Assembly: GCA_026874595.1 (NCBI GenBank)
Contig: CM049319.1
Location: 40,837,973-40,901,972 of the forward strand
Length of the DNA: 64,000 bases
From: Sipunculus nudus
Lineage: Eukaryota; Annelida; Sipuncula; Golfingiida; Sipunculidae
Direction: 5' to 3'
Shown: positions 34,005 to 47,100 of the stretch, piece by piece
Numbering within the stretch: the stretch's first letter is position 1
Layout of the letters: each line of letters begins with the position of its first letter
Position numbers and translations under genes: made by a program
The notes under the pieces: generated by a model
What the model saw: only the letters and a program-made list of their open reading frames with translations
What the model was told of the DNA's origin: nothing
The model's database searches: none

Positions 34005-34403
34005 TGGTGGTAGCGCAGTGCTTGATCTAACGAACCCCGTCGACTCTACCTGTGTGCCTGGCCGAAAAAAACACGATTGTTTATTCGTTGTGAAAAAAAT
34101 ACTGACCAGGCAGACGGCAGCCACGCATTAGGCCGCACCCCGAAAGTTTGTATTTTTTACCAGGCCAATTGAGGTCAGACTGACGCATTATTTCACTATA
34201 TATTATCATTTTAAACAAAGCTGTATAGCATACATATCTGACCACATATTGACATCTCAAGCACATTGGTGTGAGAGACCGAACTGGACTCTTGTTTACA
34301 AATGCGGAGGAAATGGCGCCCCATGTGACTCATTTAGGAACTATGAGCGTAGTTCTCTCCCAGTTTGAAGATGGCAGCCCCTCTCGGAGCAAACTGTGAA
34401 AAA

Positions 34404-35140
34404 AGCCCGGATACAGTTAAAGAACAAGCAATTAAAGACCTGAAAGCACCAGGCAATGACACTGAGCTGTAGTCTTTTCTTTGAATGGTAACACAGCTGG
34501 CCCCTTATGTACCACACTTGAGCAGGCACACTGCACCACTTGGCCAAAATCTGCAGAAGACATCGAATTTCAATATCACCAAGAACACGAGGCAGCTTTT
34601 GTTCGAATTAAAAGCGCAATTTCCAACGCAGGCACTCTTGCTTATTTTGACCCAAGCAACCCAACAGTATTACAAGAGGATGCTAGTCAAGAGGCCTTGG
34701 GCGCAGCTCTTACCCAAGATGGTTGCCAAACAGCGTACCTTTCAAAGAGACTCTCTGAGACAGAGAAAAAATATGCTAACATTGAGCGCGAACTCCTAGC
34801 GTGTGTATTTGGTAAAGAAATATTCCACACATACGTCTACGGAAGGCCATTTGTAATACAGTCTGACCACCGTCCTCTTTGGATGATTTCAAAGAAAAAT
34901 CAAACTGCTGCCCTAGCTCGACTGCAAAGAATGTTACTTTGCTCAGAGAAGTACGATTTTGACATGAAATTCATACCTAGAAAACAAACGGTACTATTGT
35001 TTGTAAAGATTTCCAAACGATGGTAAAACAAAGGATTCAGAAATAAATCTTAATCTTCAAGTGTGGTTTGTGAAGTTCAGCAAACCAATATAGGTAGCCT
35101 TCGAGAAGCCAAAAGAAATGAACAACTAAATGTTCTTTTC
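34404..35140 (+). pseudogene. Ty3/Gypsy pol remnant: end of reverse transcriptase and RNase H
   Basis: The end of the reverse transcriptase (KAPGNDTEL, with TAG and TGA stops, then TQLAPYVPHLSRHTAPL) is followed after a frameshift by HEAAFVRIKSAI and a nearly intact RNase H: LQEDASQEALGAAL (first acidic residue), LSKRLSETEKKYANIEREL (conserved Glu) and IQSDHRPLW (Asp). The connection to the integrase (INLNLQV, VQQTNIGSLREAKRNEQL) decays at about 35140. Gag, protease, most of the reverse transcriptase and the integrase are missing. If the LTR upstream is real, an internal deletion joins leader and pol. Confidence 0.85.
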
Positions 35141-35555
35141 TTCTTTTTTCGCCCCAGAAATGAACGTTCATGTGATACAGTTTTGTTTCATCGCGGGCGA
35201 TTTTTTGTCAAACATCATCAACATAGGTATACAATACACTCACAACAGTATCATAATACAATGATACAGGACTGATCACAGGACATATATTTATAAATAT
35301 ACATTGTCTTTATTTAAATTCATCAAAAAAGCTCCTTTGTTTGCTCGATTTATCACAATGCCTGTTTAGTAATCCTCTGCATTTGCTATATATCTTTCAA
35401 TTCTATATGTATACTTCAATTTTGATTTAAACATTGAACATTATAGATTCCTCCTCCTCTCTTTGCTTGTAAAACATATTTTTTTGCAACAAAATTTGAT
35501 TAAAAATGATATTTTTTTCATCAAAAGGCAAAATACCATACATTACAATGGAGGG
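35141..35555. other. No recognised feature
   Basis: AT-rich stretch between oppositely oriented retrotransposon remnants. Confidence 0.5.
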
Positions 35556-35559
35556 TGAT

Positions 35560-36870
35560 ATATTAGGCAGGTCCAATTCATACTGGTGTAGCCACGCCTG
35601 AATTTAATAATAAAAGTTCTTACTCACCATACATTAAAAAATAAATGAATTATACTCTCCTGGTAGTTGATGCAATATGAACATCTGTCTGTTTCACTTC
35701 TCTTCTATTTGTATAACTGTTCATTAAGAGGTATGTACTTTTTGTATTGGTAATCCCTCAGATAGGTATATAGTGTTACCAGATCGATTCCCTTATGCAC
35801 ATATTCCTATTCAACTTCAATATCATTCTTTTGACTCATTTCATTCCAGCTCTTCTGCGTCGTAGGTAATATCTACTTCTTACTAATGTAGGTAGAGTAA
35901 ACATGCCTTGACTTCAGTTTATAAAGTATATCAATCCCGTTCACAGACACAAATATATATATTTCCAGATTTTCATTTGTTATTTCTTTGTTCAATATAA
36001 TATTTTTCAATCTTTGCCATGATCCATCTGTATTTAATAAATATTTTACATAATATATTCCCCGATTTTCTAAATATTTTTTTATATAATGACAAACCAT
36101 TCACTATTACATATTTGCTATTCTATACATATGGATACATTATTTCATTTTCCCCCTGTGGTTCCACAGATATATAGTCAGCCCAGATTTTTGACATTTT
36201 CACATAAAATTTGGGCAATATTTTCGGTAGCAAATTAATATCAAAGTTGCCTCAGATACATCTTAAACCACCGATACTCCTGAGTCTAAAATTAAGCATT
36301 TCCTTCACAACAGATTCTTGTGGTTCAAGACATCTCTTGGCCCACATTATCATCTGGGTTCTTATTTTGCTCTTTTAATCTGGCACATTTAACCCCCCCC
36401 CCCCCCCAGCTCATATTTCCCGATTATTGTGATGTATTTAACGTTTGGTTTCCTGCATTCCAAATAAAATTACATAGAAGTCTTTTTAAGGGTTGCAAAG
36501 TTTTTGTAGGTGTTAGAAGCAGCTTAGTAGCATACAAAACCTCTAAAAGCCCGAGTGAACGGGCAACTTCTGCCCTGCCATAAATTGAAAGAAACCTGTT
36601 TTCTAAATTGTTAATGTAGTTCTGAGATTATTCTCAGCTCTCTAAAATTTCTCCTTGAATATAATATTTTTATTATAAAACCATATCCCAAGAATTTTTT
36701 ATAAGTTGCCCTTGTTAAATCGATCCTCTTCAAATTGTATAAACTCATGACACTATAAATTTTCATAGATCCGATACAAGCAGCTTCAGATTTTGTTACA
36801 TTTAATTTCAGTGAAGAAATATATTCAAATGTCGATACAGGATCCCTCCGATCATCGCTAATTTATGCCA
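35560..36870 (-). pseudogene. Tx1/L1-like LINE, ORF2 C-terminal third
   Basis: Read on the - strand from 36870: EYISSLKLNVTKSEAACIGS (end of the palm), then NLENRFLSIYGRAEVARSLG, LKRLLCNFIWNAGN, a C-run, GGLNVPD, MIMWAKRCLEPQESVVKEM, FDINLLPKILPKFYVKM, an 80-residue connector (36100-35873) and a decayed Cys/His cluster CSYCINYQESIIHLF near 35690. The order is the same as in the LINE at 5715. Many frameshifts and stops. A run of 14 C (36395-36408 on the + strand) interrupts the GGL segment. Confidence 0.72.
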
Positions 36871-37064
36871 TTCTCGGAGTATCTTACATACACTTGGGTC
36901 CAACTTCTGTATCTCCGATTAGTTTGGACGTGTTCCTGCTATAACTTTTGAAAAACCCCATTAATCACTTTGTAACTAAAATTGGCTTCTTTCAACTTTT
37001 CTTTGTTTTTGTCGTCGCCCCCGTTTTCTCGGATGTAACTTTCCTCGCTATAGGCCGGAACCAT

Positions 37065-38270
37065 CGCCTGTTGACTGACAATTGATATAGAAATTGGCCC
37101 TTGCTTTGATGTCCTTCAATCATGGTTTGTGTGAAGTTACTGGATCAGTCTTCTTGGTAGTCTAGAAAGGCCGTCCACATCCTGAGCATTTATTCAGTTA
37201 AGCCATACATTGACAGTGCTGCAACCCTTCGCTGGCCTAAAGCATCTTATTTAGCTGATGTAGGTACGTATGTCAATAGGGTGTTATCCGTTTTGACCAT
37301 GAACTCGCTACCATATAAGTAGTCATGGAACTTGTCACTGCCCGCTTAAAAGCCAGAAACTCCAGTTTGTGTGCTGGATCGTTCTCATTCGGCCTCAACG
37401 ATCGGCTGGCGTAGGCGATCACACGTTGTTTACCTTCTTGCTCTTGATATAATGTGGCTCCTAATCCTTCCATGCTTGCATCCGTATGTAAAACACATAT
37501 GCAAATCCCTTACACAGGTGGGGTTCTTAACCTTTCAATTACTGTGCTCAAGATCTTATGTTGATCTTCTCCCGATGTACCTGATTTGTCGGTTTTTGTC
37601 CTCTGTTGCCTTTTCTTTTTGGATCGATTTTCACCATTCTACAGGAGCTGGTTTAAAAGATTCATGAAAAATCCTGAGAAATTTTTCACAAATCGCCGGT
37701 AGTATGCCGCAAAGCCAAGGAATCTTCGCAGTTCATCCACATTTCTTGGGACCAGCTAGTTCTTCAACGCCTCCGTCTTCTCAGGATCAGTTTCTATACC
37801 ATCAAATGAAATGATGTGGCCTTGATATTTAATTCTGGTAGTGAGTCAGTGAAACTTTAACCCATGTTCTTTCAATCTAGTGAATATTGCATCCAGTCGT
37901 TCCAGATGTTCCACAAATGTGTTTAAAAATAAAATGATGTCAATTAAACTAAGCACTGTTTTAGGCCAAATTACCTAAATATTTCTCATCAATCTCTGAA
38001 ACCACCGGTGCGTTAGTAAGTCCGAAACACATGCGGTTGAATGCATGAAGTCCATGTGGTCCAGCAAGAAAAGCGGTTCTGTGGTTATCTTCTTTCATTT
38101 CAACTTGCTAATATCCTGATTTCAAGTCTCACGTGGAGAACCATTTCGCAACAGTTAGAAATCCAGAGTTTCGTCAATTCTTGGGAGGTAGTAAGCATCA
38201 GGTATTGTTCGGGCGTTAAATTTTCGCAGATCGACACTAACGCGGAGGCTGCCATCTTTCTACCGGACAA
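37065..38270 (-). pseudogene. Ty3/Gypsy reverse transcriptase and RNase H remnant
   Basis: On the - strand from 38270: VSVDLRKFNARTIPDAYYLP and RIDETLDF (fingers), TAFLAGPHGLHAFNRM and CFGLTNAP (palm), SLIDIILF in place of the YxDD active site (first Asp lost, about 37945), HLERLDAIFTRLKEHG, then RNase H with EGLGATLYQEQEGK, ASRSLRPNENDPAHKLEFLA and LGQRRVAALSMYGL near 37220. The copy has several frameshifts. It is opposite in orientation to the Gypsy piece at 34404 and differs in sequence, so the two are separate insertions. It is cut off at about 38285 by the start of a LINE. Confidence 0.8.
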
Positions 38271-38929
38271 GCACTATACCTGACGCAAATGCTGGACTTT
38301 AAATTAAAAAACATAAAATGTGATTTAAAAGGAAGGTATATTATTATGGAATGTATAATACAAGGCCATTTATTCACAGTTATAAATACTTACGCACCTA
38401 ATACTGAACCGGAACAGATAGAATATTATAGTGCACTTTATAGGGAAATCCAGAAGACTGATACGTATGGCAAATCTCAGTTTATATGGGCAGGGGATTT
38501 CAATTGTTCATTAAGTGAGCTTGACGTAGATGGAGGTAATTAAAACCAAAAATAAAATCAATTACAACAATAAAAAATATTAAAAAAGAAATGAATTTAT
38601 GCGATATTTACAGAGTAAGGCTTATAAAAGCTTTCACTTGGAGAACATTACACCCGTTAGTTCAAAGAAGACTAGAATTTTTCTTTATATCAAATAATTT
38701 ACAGCCATTTACAACTAAGTGCGACATTATTCCAAGTGCAGGCTCTGACCACTCAGCGGTACTTCTAACATTATCAAAAATACAGTCCGAGAAATATGGC
38801 CCGTCTACTTAGAAATTTAACATTAGTATACTTGATGATACAGTATATAAAAAAGATATTGAGACACATTATCCAAAATGGAAAAGTGAGTATCATAAAC
38901 AGAATAATTATACTCAATTATGGGAATAT

Positions 38930-40186
38930 TTGAAATTTCGTATAAGAGAATATTCTATCGCTTATTCTAAAAAGAAAGCAAAATTAAGGAGAGAAAAAAT
39001 TCAAAATCTTGAAAAAATGGTACAGATACATGAAAAAAAGTTACAAAGTAATAACAATGATCAAGAACTTTTAGAGAATTACGTCATACATAAAAATTCC
39101 TTAGAAGAATTACATAATCATATAACAGAAGGCATAATATTACGTTCAAGGGCAACATGGTACGAAAGCGGAGAAAAGAACACTCGGTATTTTTGTAACC
39201 TTGAAAGAACACGTAAAGTTAAAACTCATATTAGAAAGCTTTCATATGAGAATAAACTCATAACTGATCCAAATGAAATTTTGGAATCAATATTTTATTT
39301 TATTGAAGACAAATATAAAAGAAGAGGGTCGATGACCCGACAAGAATGTTCCTTGTATTTAAACAAGGTTGCTACTCCAGCAATTAAAGACACAGAAAAT
39401 ATGACAAAAAAAATCACACTCATCGAAGTACAGAAGGCTATTAATTCAATGGGAAACAGAAAATCACCAGGCAGTGATGGACTGCCCAAAGAATTTTATG
39501 CAGAATTCTTTCATATAGTAGCGGAAGTTATAATAAATTCATACAATTTCAGCTATAAAAATGGGTTATTGTTGCAAAGTCAAAGGCAGTCAATCATCAC
39601 ACTTATACCGAAAGAAGGGAAAGATATATGTCACTTGAAAAACTGGCGACCAATGAGTCTTATGAATGTCGACACAAAAATACTAAGCAAAATCTTAGCA
39701 GACAGAATAAAGCCTAATCTTAAAAATATAATTCATCCTTATAAGTCGGCTTTTGTTTGCGGGAGAGACATAAATGAGAATCTGAGATTAGTTTCAGACA
39801 TTTTAAAATATACTAAAACTGAGAGCCTCCAAGGAATATTATTTGCAGCAGATTTTCAGGCAGCACTCGACTCTGTCGATCACATATTCTTAGAAACTGT
39901 AATGATGAAATTCGGAATTCCTGAGACATACAATGACTGGGTGAACCTTTTATACAGAGAAACTGAAAATTGCGTGATTAACAATGGCTACTCAACTAAA
40001 TATTTTAAATTAAACAGGAGATGCCGACAAGGTGATCCATCGAGCATTTACATGTTTATTCTTATTATTAAAATTTTAGCCTGCTTGGTTAGAAATAAGA
40101 ATAATATAAACGGAATTTATGTTGGAAATACAGAGGTAAAACCGAGCATTTTTGCGGATGATTGTACTTTCTTCCTAAAAGCGTAA
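38930..40186 (+). pseudogene. LINE reverse transcriptase (418-codon frame)
   Basis: A long uninterrupted frame: basic coiled linker, EKNTRYFCNLERTRK, KSPGSDGLPKEFY, NWRPMSLMNVDTKILSK, a GRDINENLRLVSD segment, the first palm motif LFAADFQAALDSVDH, RRCRQGDPSS and FADD at 40151-40162. The usual AFD of the first motif reads ALD and the usual RG before RQGDP reads RR, so despite the open frame activity is doubtful. Upstream endonuclease pieces are in other frames. Confidence 0.85.
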
Positions 40187-41445
40187 GATCTTTACAAGAA
40201 TTGATAAGAGTGATATCGGAATTTTCTAAGTATGCTACACTAAGTATAGCAAGACAGTTTATTAAAAAAATAAAAAGCACGTTACATGACTTTATATGGA
40301 ATGGAAAAAGACCAAAAATAAAGTACAACACATTAATTGGAAATTTACATGAAGGAGGCATCAGGTTACCCGACATTGATTGTAAAATAAAAGCACAAAG
40401 AGTAATTTGGATAAAAAAAATTAATAATTAATTAAAAAAAGATTGGAGGAGAAGATAATATAAGGAGTAACTTCGACAAAAACAGAATACCAAAACATTT
40501 ACCAATGTTTTATAAAGAGGCACTCAACAGCTGGTCTCAGTTTGTATCAAATGAACCTACAGTATTCAGAAATATTATTATTCAACCATTATGGAATAAT
40601 AGTAAAATAACAATCAATAAACAATCTTTGTATTATCAGTACTTGATGAAAAAGGTTTACAATCTGTGGCGGATTTTATTCTGAATAAAGTCGATGCAGA
40701 CTCTAGTTATAAACAGATTTTTTTGCAATATATCTCGTAATACATTGCTATTCCTAATAAATGGCTAACAATTGTTAGACAGGGAATAAATGAATCAAAC
40801 GAACGTGAGGAAATAAGCTGCCGTTCCCAAGTATTGACAATAGAAGGAATTATGCAGATAAAAGACATGACAATGAAAAATGTATATAAATCCTTTGTGG
40901 AAAAAATCTATGAAAAGTCAACATCTCAGCAAAGGTTTGAGGTCAAACATCAGAACCTTGATTGGCATAGTGTATGTAGTTCAGTATACTCGTGTTATAC
41001 AGATACATATTCATATTCAAGACATTTTCAACTAAAATTGATACATAATTATTTGCAGGTCAATAGGAATTTATTTACATTGAGACTGAATAAAACTCAG
41101 TTATGCACATATTGTCAGAATGAAATAGAAACTATATCACATCTGTTTTGTCAGTGTAAAAGTTTGTATTTTAAGGTGTAAGATAAAATGGCCAAATATA
41201 ATGTAGTCATGCCAAAATTAGAGGAAGAGTCAATTTTGTATGAACAAATTAACATTGAAGAAGATAGAATGCTTGTATGTCATTTGATTAATATTTTCAA
41301 ACAGGTTGTTTATTATGGAAGATATAGATCACAGGTGAATGTAGGACATGTTGTAGCAAAAGTAAATGATATAAAAAATATTGAATATAGCATTGCCAAG
41401 AAGAACAACAAGTTCTATATATATACAAGTTCTATGTATATATAA
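40187..41445 (+). pseudogene. LINE ORF2 C-terminal region with deletion
   Basis: After FADD and a short LQELIRVISEFSKYATL the sequence jumps at about 40245 to KKIKSTLHDFIWNGKRPKIK and GGIRLPDIDCKIK, which in related elements lies well over 100 residues further on. The GRI..IKS block is missing. Later pieces are 40834-41181, with the Cys/His cluster LCTYCQNEIETISHLFCQC, and 41188-41445. Several stops separate them. Confidence 0.75.
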
Positions 41446-41450
41446 GTTCT

Positions 41451-42439
41451 ATATATATACTTTCATACCTTAAGCTTGTTTAGAAGTATCGCACGTGTTA
41501 AATTGAACAAAAATTGCACTATTTGGCATTGAACTGTACTTTTTATACTTACTATATTTTTCCCGACAATTCTTAACTTTTCTCTTGTAAGATTTATACA
41601 TTTGTCAAATAAATCACTGACAATAAAATACCTTTTTATGGATTATCTACTTAACTTGGCTCATATATGTTATATGGAGAGTATTTCAGGATATTTTGAT
41701 AAATGTATTAGATAAAACCATTAGGATGTAAGCACATTTTAGCCATTTGACTACTTTTTCTGGGTGACATTTAGTTTATAAAAACACAATCCCACAGGGA
41801 CTTATTCAGATCCAGTGGAATAAATATGTAGAGGCTTTTATCCTCATTTACAATATCACCTCTTTTGATTTAGATGCAAATTCGGTATACCTTTTGTTGA
41901 CATATGTATATCGAAAAGTAATTGTGTCCTAACACCTACGCCTTTCAGTTAATTTTACAAGGCCGAAGTTGCAATTAACTAGGATAATTAACAGGAGCAA
42001 AAAGAATTATTAAATATGAATGTTTATATAAATAGTGAATATGATTGGATAATGAAATCTAATCATCAAACCCTAGAGTAGGGCATGGGAGGCTTATAAA
42101 TATCAATTCAGCGTAAGAAAAGGGAGCTTTTTTTATTTTAATTGACACTTCTGTAAGTCCTCCATGACGTTTAACAAAATGTGTCATCTACACAAAGTTT
42201 GGTGGCATCACCTTTCTTGATAATTCACTATGATTTTCTTTTTGCATTTGTTCCCACTTCAGGGATCTTACATATGATATAATAATTCAGTTCTGAAATG
42301 TTTGCCATTGTTTCTTCATATGTAAAGACGTTAATCCCCGTATAAGATAATTAACCCCACAGGGATAGGGGTAACCCTGCAATACAAAAGCGGTCAAATC
42401 TTTTCTACAGAAATAAAGTATTTCGTCAAAATTTGTTTT
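41451..42439. other. No recognised feature
   Basis: AT-rich. No repeat or gene recognised apart from the start of the tandem units described next. Confidence 0.45.
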
Positions 42440-42940
42440 ACAGCACACCTAATGTCAGTTAACCCATTATTCACATGTTTCATTTAAATCTTTGACCATG
42501 AAATCCTGGGTAAAGACAGAATGTTAGACCAATTATCATGATTATTTTTCTGTCAGATAATGAGGAAAGTAGACTTTTCATCAATGGCATCTCTAATTTA
42601 CATATTTAAATTTTAAAATTAACCTGACCGTTGTTAATATTGTTTCATTTGAATTATTTAGCCATGAAAACCTTGGTTTAGACACAATGTTTGGCCAATC
42701 ATCATTGTGTCTTTCAGATGTTGAGAAAAATTGACAGTTTTTCAATGGCGGCCCTTATTTACATTAAAAAAATTAAATATTCAGTTAACCGTTACTATTA
42801 TGGTTTTATTTGGATCTCTATCCAGGAAAAAACCTAAGTCTAGACACAATATTCCACCAATAATCATGGTTAGTTCATGAGATATCGAAGAAAATACAAT
42901 TTTCGTCAATGGCGCCCCTAATTTACATATTACAAAAGTT
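42440..42940. repeat. Three diverged tandem units of about 150-185 bp
   Basis: Each unit has TGTTTCATTTGAAT-like sequence, an ATGAAAACCTTGGTTTAGAC-type block, ACACAATGTTTGGCCAAT, TTCAGATGTTGAGAAAAAT and TTTTCAATGGCGGCCCTTAT followed by TTTACAT. The last unit ends near the 5' edge of the CR1-like LINE. Confidence 0.7.
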
Positions 42941-42974
42941 GCCAAAAGACGTTGATAGCACAACCTAAGTATCA

Positions 42975-44131
42975 GTGGACCTCTACCATCACAAATTCAT
43001 AAAGAAACCTTTTAATATAGACCAATCAGATGTACCCTGGAAAGAAGCGAATGTTATACCAGTTTATAAAAAAGGTTGCAAACAAACTGTGTCAAATTAC
43101 CGTCCTATTTCGTTGCTCAGTTGTGTGGGAAAGTTATTTGAACGATGTGTGTTTAAATTCGTCTTTAACTTCTTGGCTACAAACAAACTCATTGTAAGAG
43201 AACAGTCAGCCTACAAACCAAATATATCTTGTGTAAACCAGTTACGTGAATTGTATGATATAGTTACTGATTCTTTAGATCAGGGGGAAAATCGTAAATT
43301 TTGTTGCTCTAGACGCATCCAAGCTTTTTGACAGGGTGTGACATGAGAGGTTGTTATATAAATTTAGAATTTATAGGTATCAGTGGGAAACTGCTTCGAT
43401 GGTTCAGGAGCTACTTTACCAACAGAAAACAACGAGTAGTGCTGAATGGCAGTTCGTCAAGTTTCAAATATATTCCAGCAGGTGTTCATTGAGGATCTAT
43501 ATTGGGACCCCTTCTTTTTTTAGTATATAAAAATGACCTGGCCACACAAGTTGAAGCAAACATCAGGTTATTTGCCGATGATGTATCGCTCTTCATTGCA
43601 GGAAATGATAACGAACATAGGTCTCGTTGTCTAAATGTCGATCTTGAGAGATTACAAAGTTGGGCGAATATGTGGTTTGTAACTTTTAATGCAAAAAAAA
43701 CAACAGAAAAATTAACATTCGCCCCAAAAAAGCGACCCATGAAGCTATTCATATTGGTGACAGTGAAGTGCAAGAAGTTGAGATGCACAAACATCTAGGT
43801 TTGATTTTAAATGGTAAATGTAGTTGGACAGATCACATAGATTATATATGTAATAAGGCAAATAAAAGGTTAGATGTTTTGAGAAGCTATATGTATAAAT
43901 TCGACAGGAGAGCCTTAGAAAAACTGTATTTAAATTTTATCAGACCAGTTCTTGAATATGCAGATGTGGTTTGGGATGGTTGCACTAAGGCAGGGGCAGT
44001 TAAATTAGAATCAGTGCAGTTAAGTGCAGCGCGTATTGTAACTGGAGTACGCAGGTACAAGCCAAGGCTTATTGTACAAAGAAACCGGGTGGCAACCACG
44101 GTCTACTCGGAGAAAGAGACATAAACTTATG
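42975..44131 (+). pseudogene. LINE reverse transcriptase, 5' part of the split copy
   Basis: PWKEANVIPVYKKG and NYRPISLLSCVGKLFER (fingers) are followed by a decayed first palm motif (DASKLFDRV) and, in other frames, NRKQRVVLNG, GSILGPLLFLVYKND and LFADDVSLF with the active site at 43568-43582. The thumb region contains HLGLILNGKCSWTDHI and FIRPVLEYADVVWDG, and the sequence ends in KETGWQPRSTRRKRHKLM, where the transposon is inserted. About five frame changes are present. Confidence 0.85.
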
Positions 44132-47100
44132 TGTAATTCTCAGAATAGGGGTCAATTTCGAGTTCCCAAACAGAGGGAAAAAAGTTGTTGCAAAATTCAT
44201 TTTTTCTTCTTTCCTTTCCAAGCGGGATATATGAAAGGTCAAAAACTCCCATCAGCAGCGCACTTTTATCCATACTTGCTTTTTTACCACAATAGAAGAA
44301 TAGCAGTCTTTAGTCAGCAAGTCAACTCCGTTACAGCAGTTTATTTTTTTTAAATCACAAAATAATGCGGTAAAAAAAGAAGAATGAATGTGTCACGTAT
44401 GTAGATTTTACAAAAGTATGGTACACAATCATCATAAACACTAGAGTTTGATATGAAAATTATTCCTGACATTTTTATTAATGCTAAATAATAAGGTGAT
44501 AGTGCACACAAATGTTTGACCCATAAAGTGCATTGAAGAGAACTTGCTAAAAGAGACAGGTATACGCTCAATATTACTGATCTCCTACAAATTGTCCATC
44601 ATTTGACAATAGTTTGTAACGTTATCTTCTGCAAAGTCTGGAGGAAAACGGTCGAATATAGTTTTTGGCTAAAATGTTGCGCTGACTGGAATGTAACGGA
44701 GTTGATAACGCACTAAATTATTAAGATATTCTTACCTAAACTTTTAACACATTTGAACAAAAAGTAAACAGATAACTATCAAGTTGTATCATGCTAAAAT
44801 ATATCGACACAAATTACCCTGACCGGTAAACAAAAGTTTACCATATAAAGTTTATTTTAAACACATAAAGTCAATTAATGTAAATTACTGCTAAATTGAA
44901 CAACTCAGCTCGGGATTGTTGCGAGAAAGAACTTGCTAAATGCCTACCTACTAGGTATTTAACCATTTCAATATGAATTCAATAAAAACATATTTCTCCT
45001 TTAATGACAATAAAATACTTGAGAAAGTAAAGAAATGCCAACATTATCTAAATCCAGGAAAATATTGTTACAATTAAGAGCTGTAACGGAGTTGATGAAT
45101 TTTCAACAAAAATGATAGTCTTGTTACCTTATTGAGCTGTGCTATATATGCAACTGGCATTAAAGGCTAGTGTCATCTAAACTAATAAAATATTACCATT
45201 AATTTCACAAATATTTAAAACAATAACGCAAATATTATAGTAAACTGATACCAATTTTTGGATTTACAGTGAATCCTAAGTAAAAAGGGCCTGCTCGACC
45301 ACTTAAAAGGTGTACACAGTAATATGTTCCAAAACTTTCTCCTAATTTAATGCAAAAGACTTCATGTTTTATTAAGAAGTCATAATTTCCTTGGATGGTC
45401 AATGCAATGCTAAAACGTGATGGAGCTGAACACTTTCAGCGGCCTTGTAATCAACCTGAATTCGTATTACAATAAAAGCTGTCAGGTGTAGAACAGAGAA
45501 CGGAATACACAACACACAGTGTTCATATTTGGAATGTTCTCCTTTCGTTTGTGGGCTAAGGGGATATTCTTTCTTATATAAATGCCTAACACTTCATTAG
45601 ATGAATCCAACAGAAAATAATAATGTCTATATACCCTCATTCGTTCTTTTCCAGTCTTAGCCATGGTGATTAGCCTGTAAACCCAATGAATTTAAGTTAT
45701 AAGCTCATAAACAAACTAGAGGTGCGGACCGGACCGCTTGGACCGATAACACAAAATACCGGACCGCTTATTCCTGGACCGGACCGGTTGGACCGCCGAA
45801 CTTAATGTTAAAAGGATTAAGTTAAACAAATGTGTTTCAGGATTTAGTTTCACCAACAATCGTGTTATGAACAAGGGGTAATAAACCATCTCAGAAAGAC
45901 TCATTGGCTACATAAAATATATTTAAAGCAATGACAGCTGCAATAGTACAATTATATACGTGCACATGTATTATTTTATTTTTTTTTTCCATCGTGAGTA
46001 ACAGTTGAAGTTCATTTTTTGTTATTAACTTATGATTGAAGTGACATGTTCAGCATTAGATCATTGTCCCTGCTGTGTTGCACAATGATGATACTTTTGC
46101 TTAGTATAATAAGACCAATTTCTATACGATGAATACATTAAATATATTCTTTATATTAAATTATTAACAAAGGATTAATAAGTTTTCTGTATCAGATCGC
46201 ACATAAACCATTATATAACTTATCAGCTGATGTCAATCTGCATCCCTGCCCAGTATAATCTTTGAATCAGCTCGCCCAACCCTGCACATTAGATAAATAA
46301 GTTTTCAATATCAAATCGCACTTAAACCGCTACAAAACTTCATCAGCGTATGTCAGCCCGCATCTATCCCCGCCAAGCAAATTCTTTAAATCAGCTCGCT
46401 CCACCCTGCACATTTGGCTTATATTCTAATCACTATGCCCCACACAGTAACACAAAATATTTACCACTGAAAAATTTATTAAAAAAGACTGTAATTTTAA
46501 ATTTGTCATTAAAAATCAAACCCAGATCCTGCGATTAAAGTATAGATTATTATATTACATTTATAGCACGTTTTGTTGTGTATGATATTTGGTTTTGTTA
46601 AATATTTGAACAAATATATGTAATAAAAAATATGTAGAACAAACGTTGAATAAAAGGAATTACAATATATTTTAATTTTGATGATATTTTAACAAATGTG
46701 CCGAACCCCTTGGACCGGTCCACCTTATGGACCGGAACGCTTACAGCTGGACCTGACAAAAACAGGGCGCTTACTTGGTGCATCGAACGGTCCGGTCCGG
46801 TCCGCACTTCTAAAACAAACTTATAAAATATGTCTAATATATAAGTTTTAATGTTTCTATTGCTGTCAAATTTCAAGACTAAAGCATTTTTTAATTACCA
46901 AAATTAGTTATTTGTTTTCAAAGAGCAACAGTATTTTCCAGACCAAGATAAACGCATTAAAGGGATTATACTATATATCAAGTGGTCAGTGAAGCTGCTT
47001 CTTATCTTCAGTGTGCTTATTTATAAATCCTCTCACCAGAGAATAATTTATTACTGGTTGGACTTTTCATAGAAAAAATGTTTGGTGATTCGTCAACTCC

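Larger units (their letters stand above)
38287..41450 (+). mobile_element. Tx1/L1-like LINE, 5'-truncated, with internal deletion
   Basis: The copy begins inside the endonuclease (INTYAPN, AGDFN at about 38490, GSDHS at about 38745), continues with the linker and reverse transcriptase (38930-40186), and ends with C-terminal pieces (40240-41445). Its tail repeats ACAAGTTCTATATATA-like words three times (41408-41460). Its 5' end abuts the Gypsy remnant at about 38285. It differs from the LINE at 5715 throughout, so it represents another family of the same clade. Confidence 0.82.
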
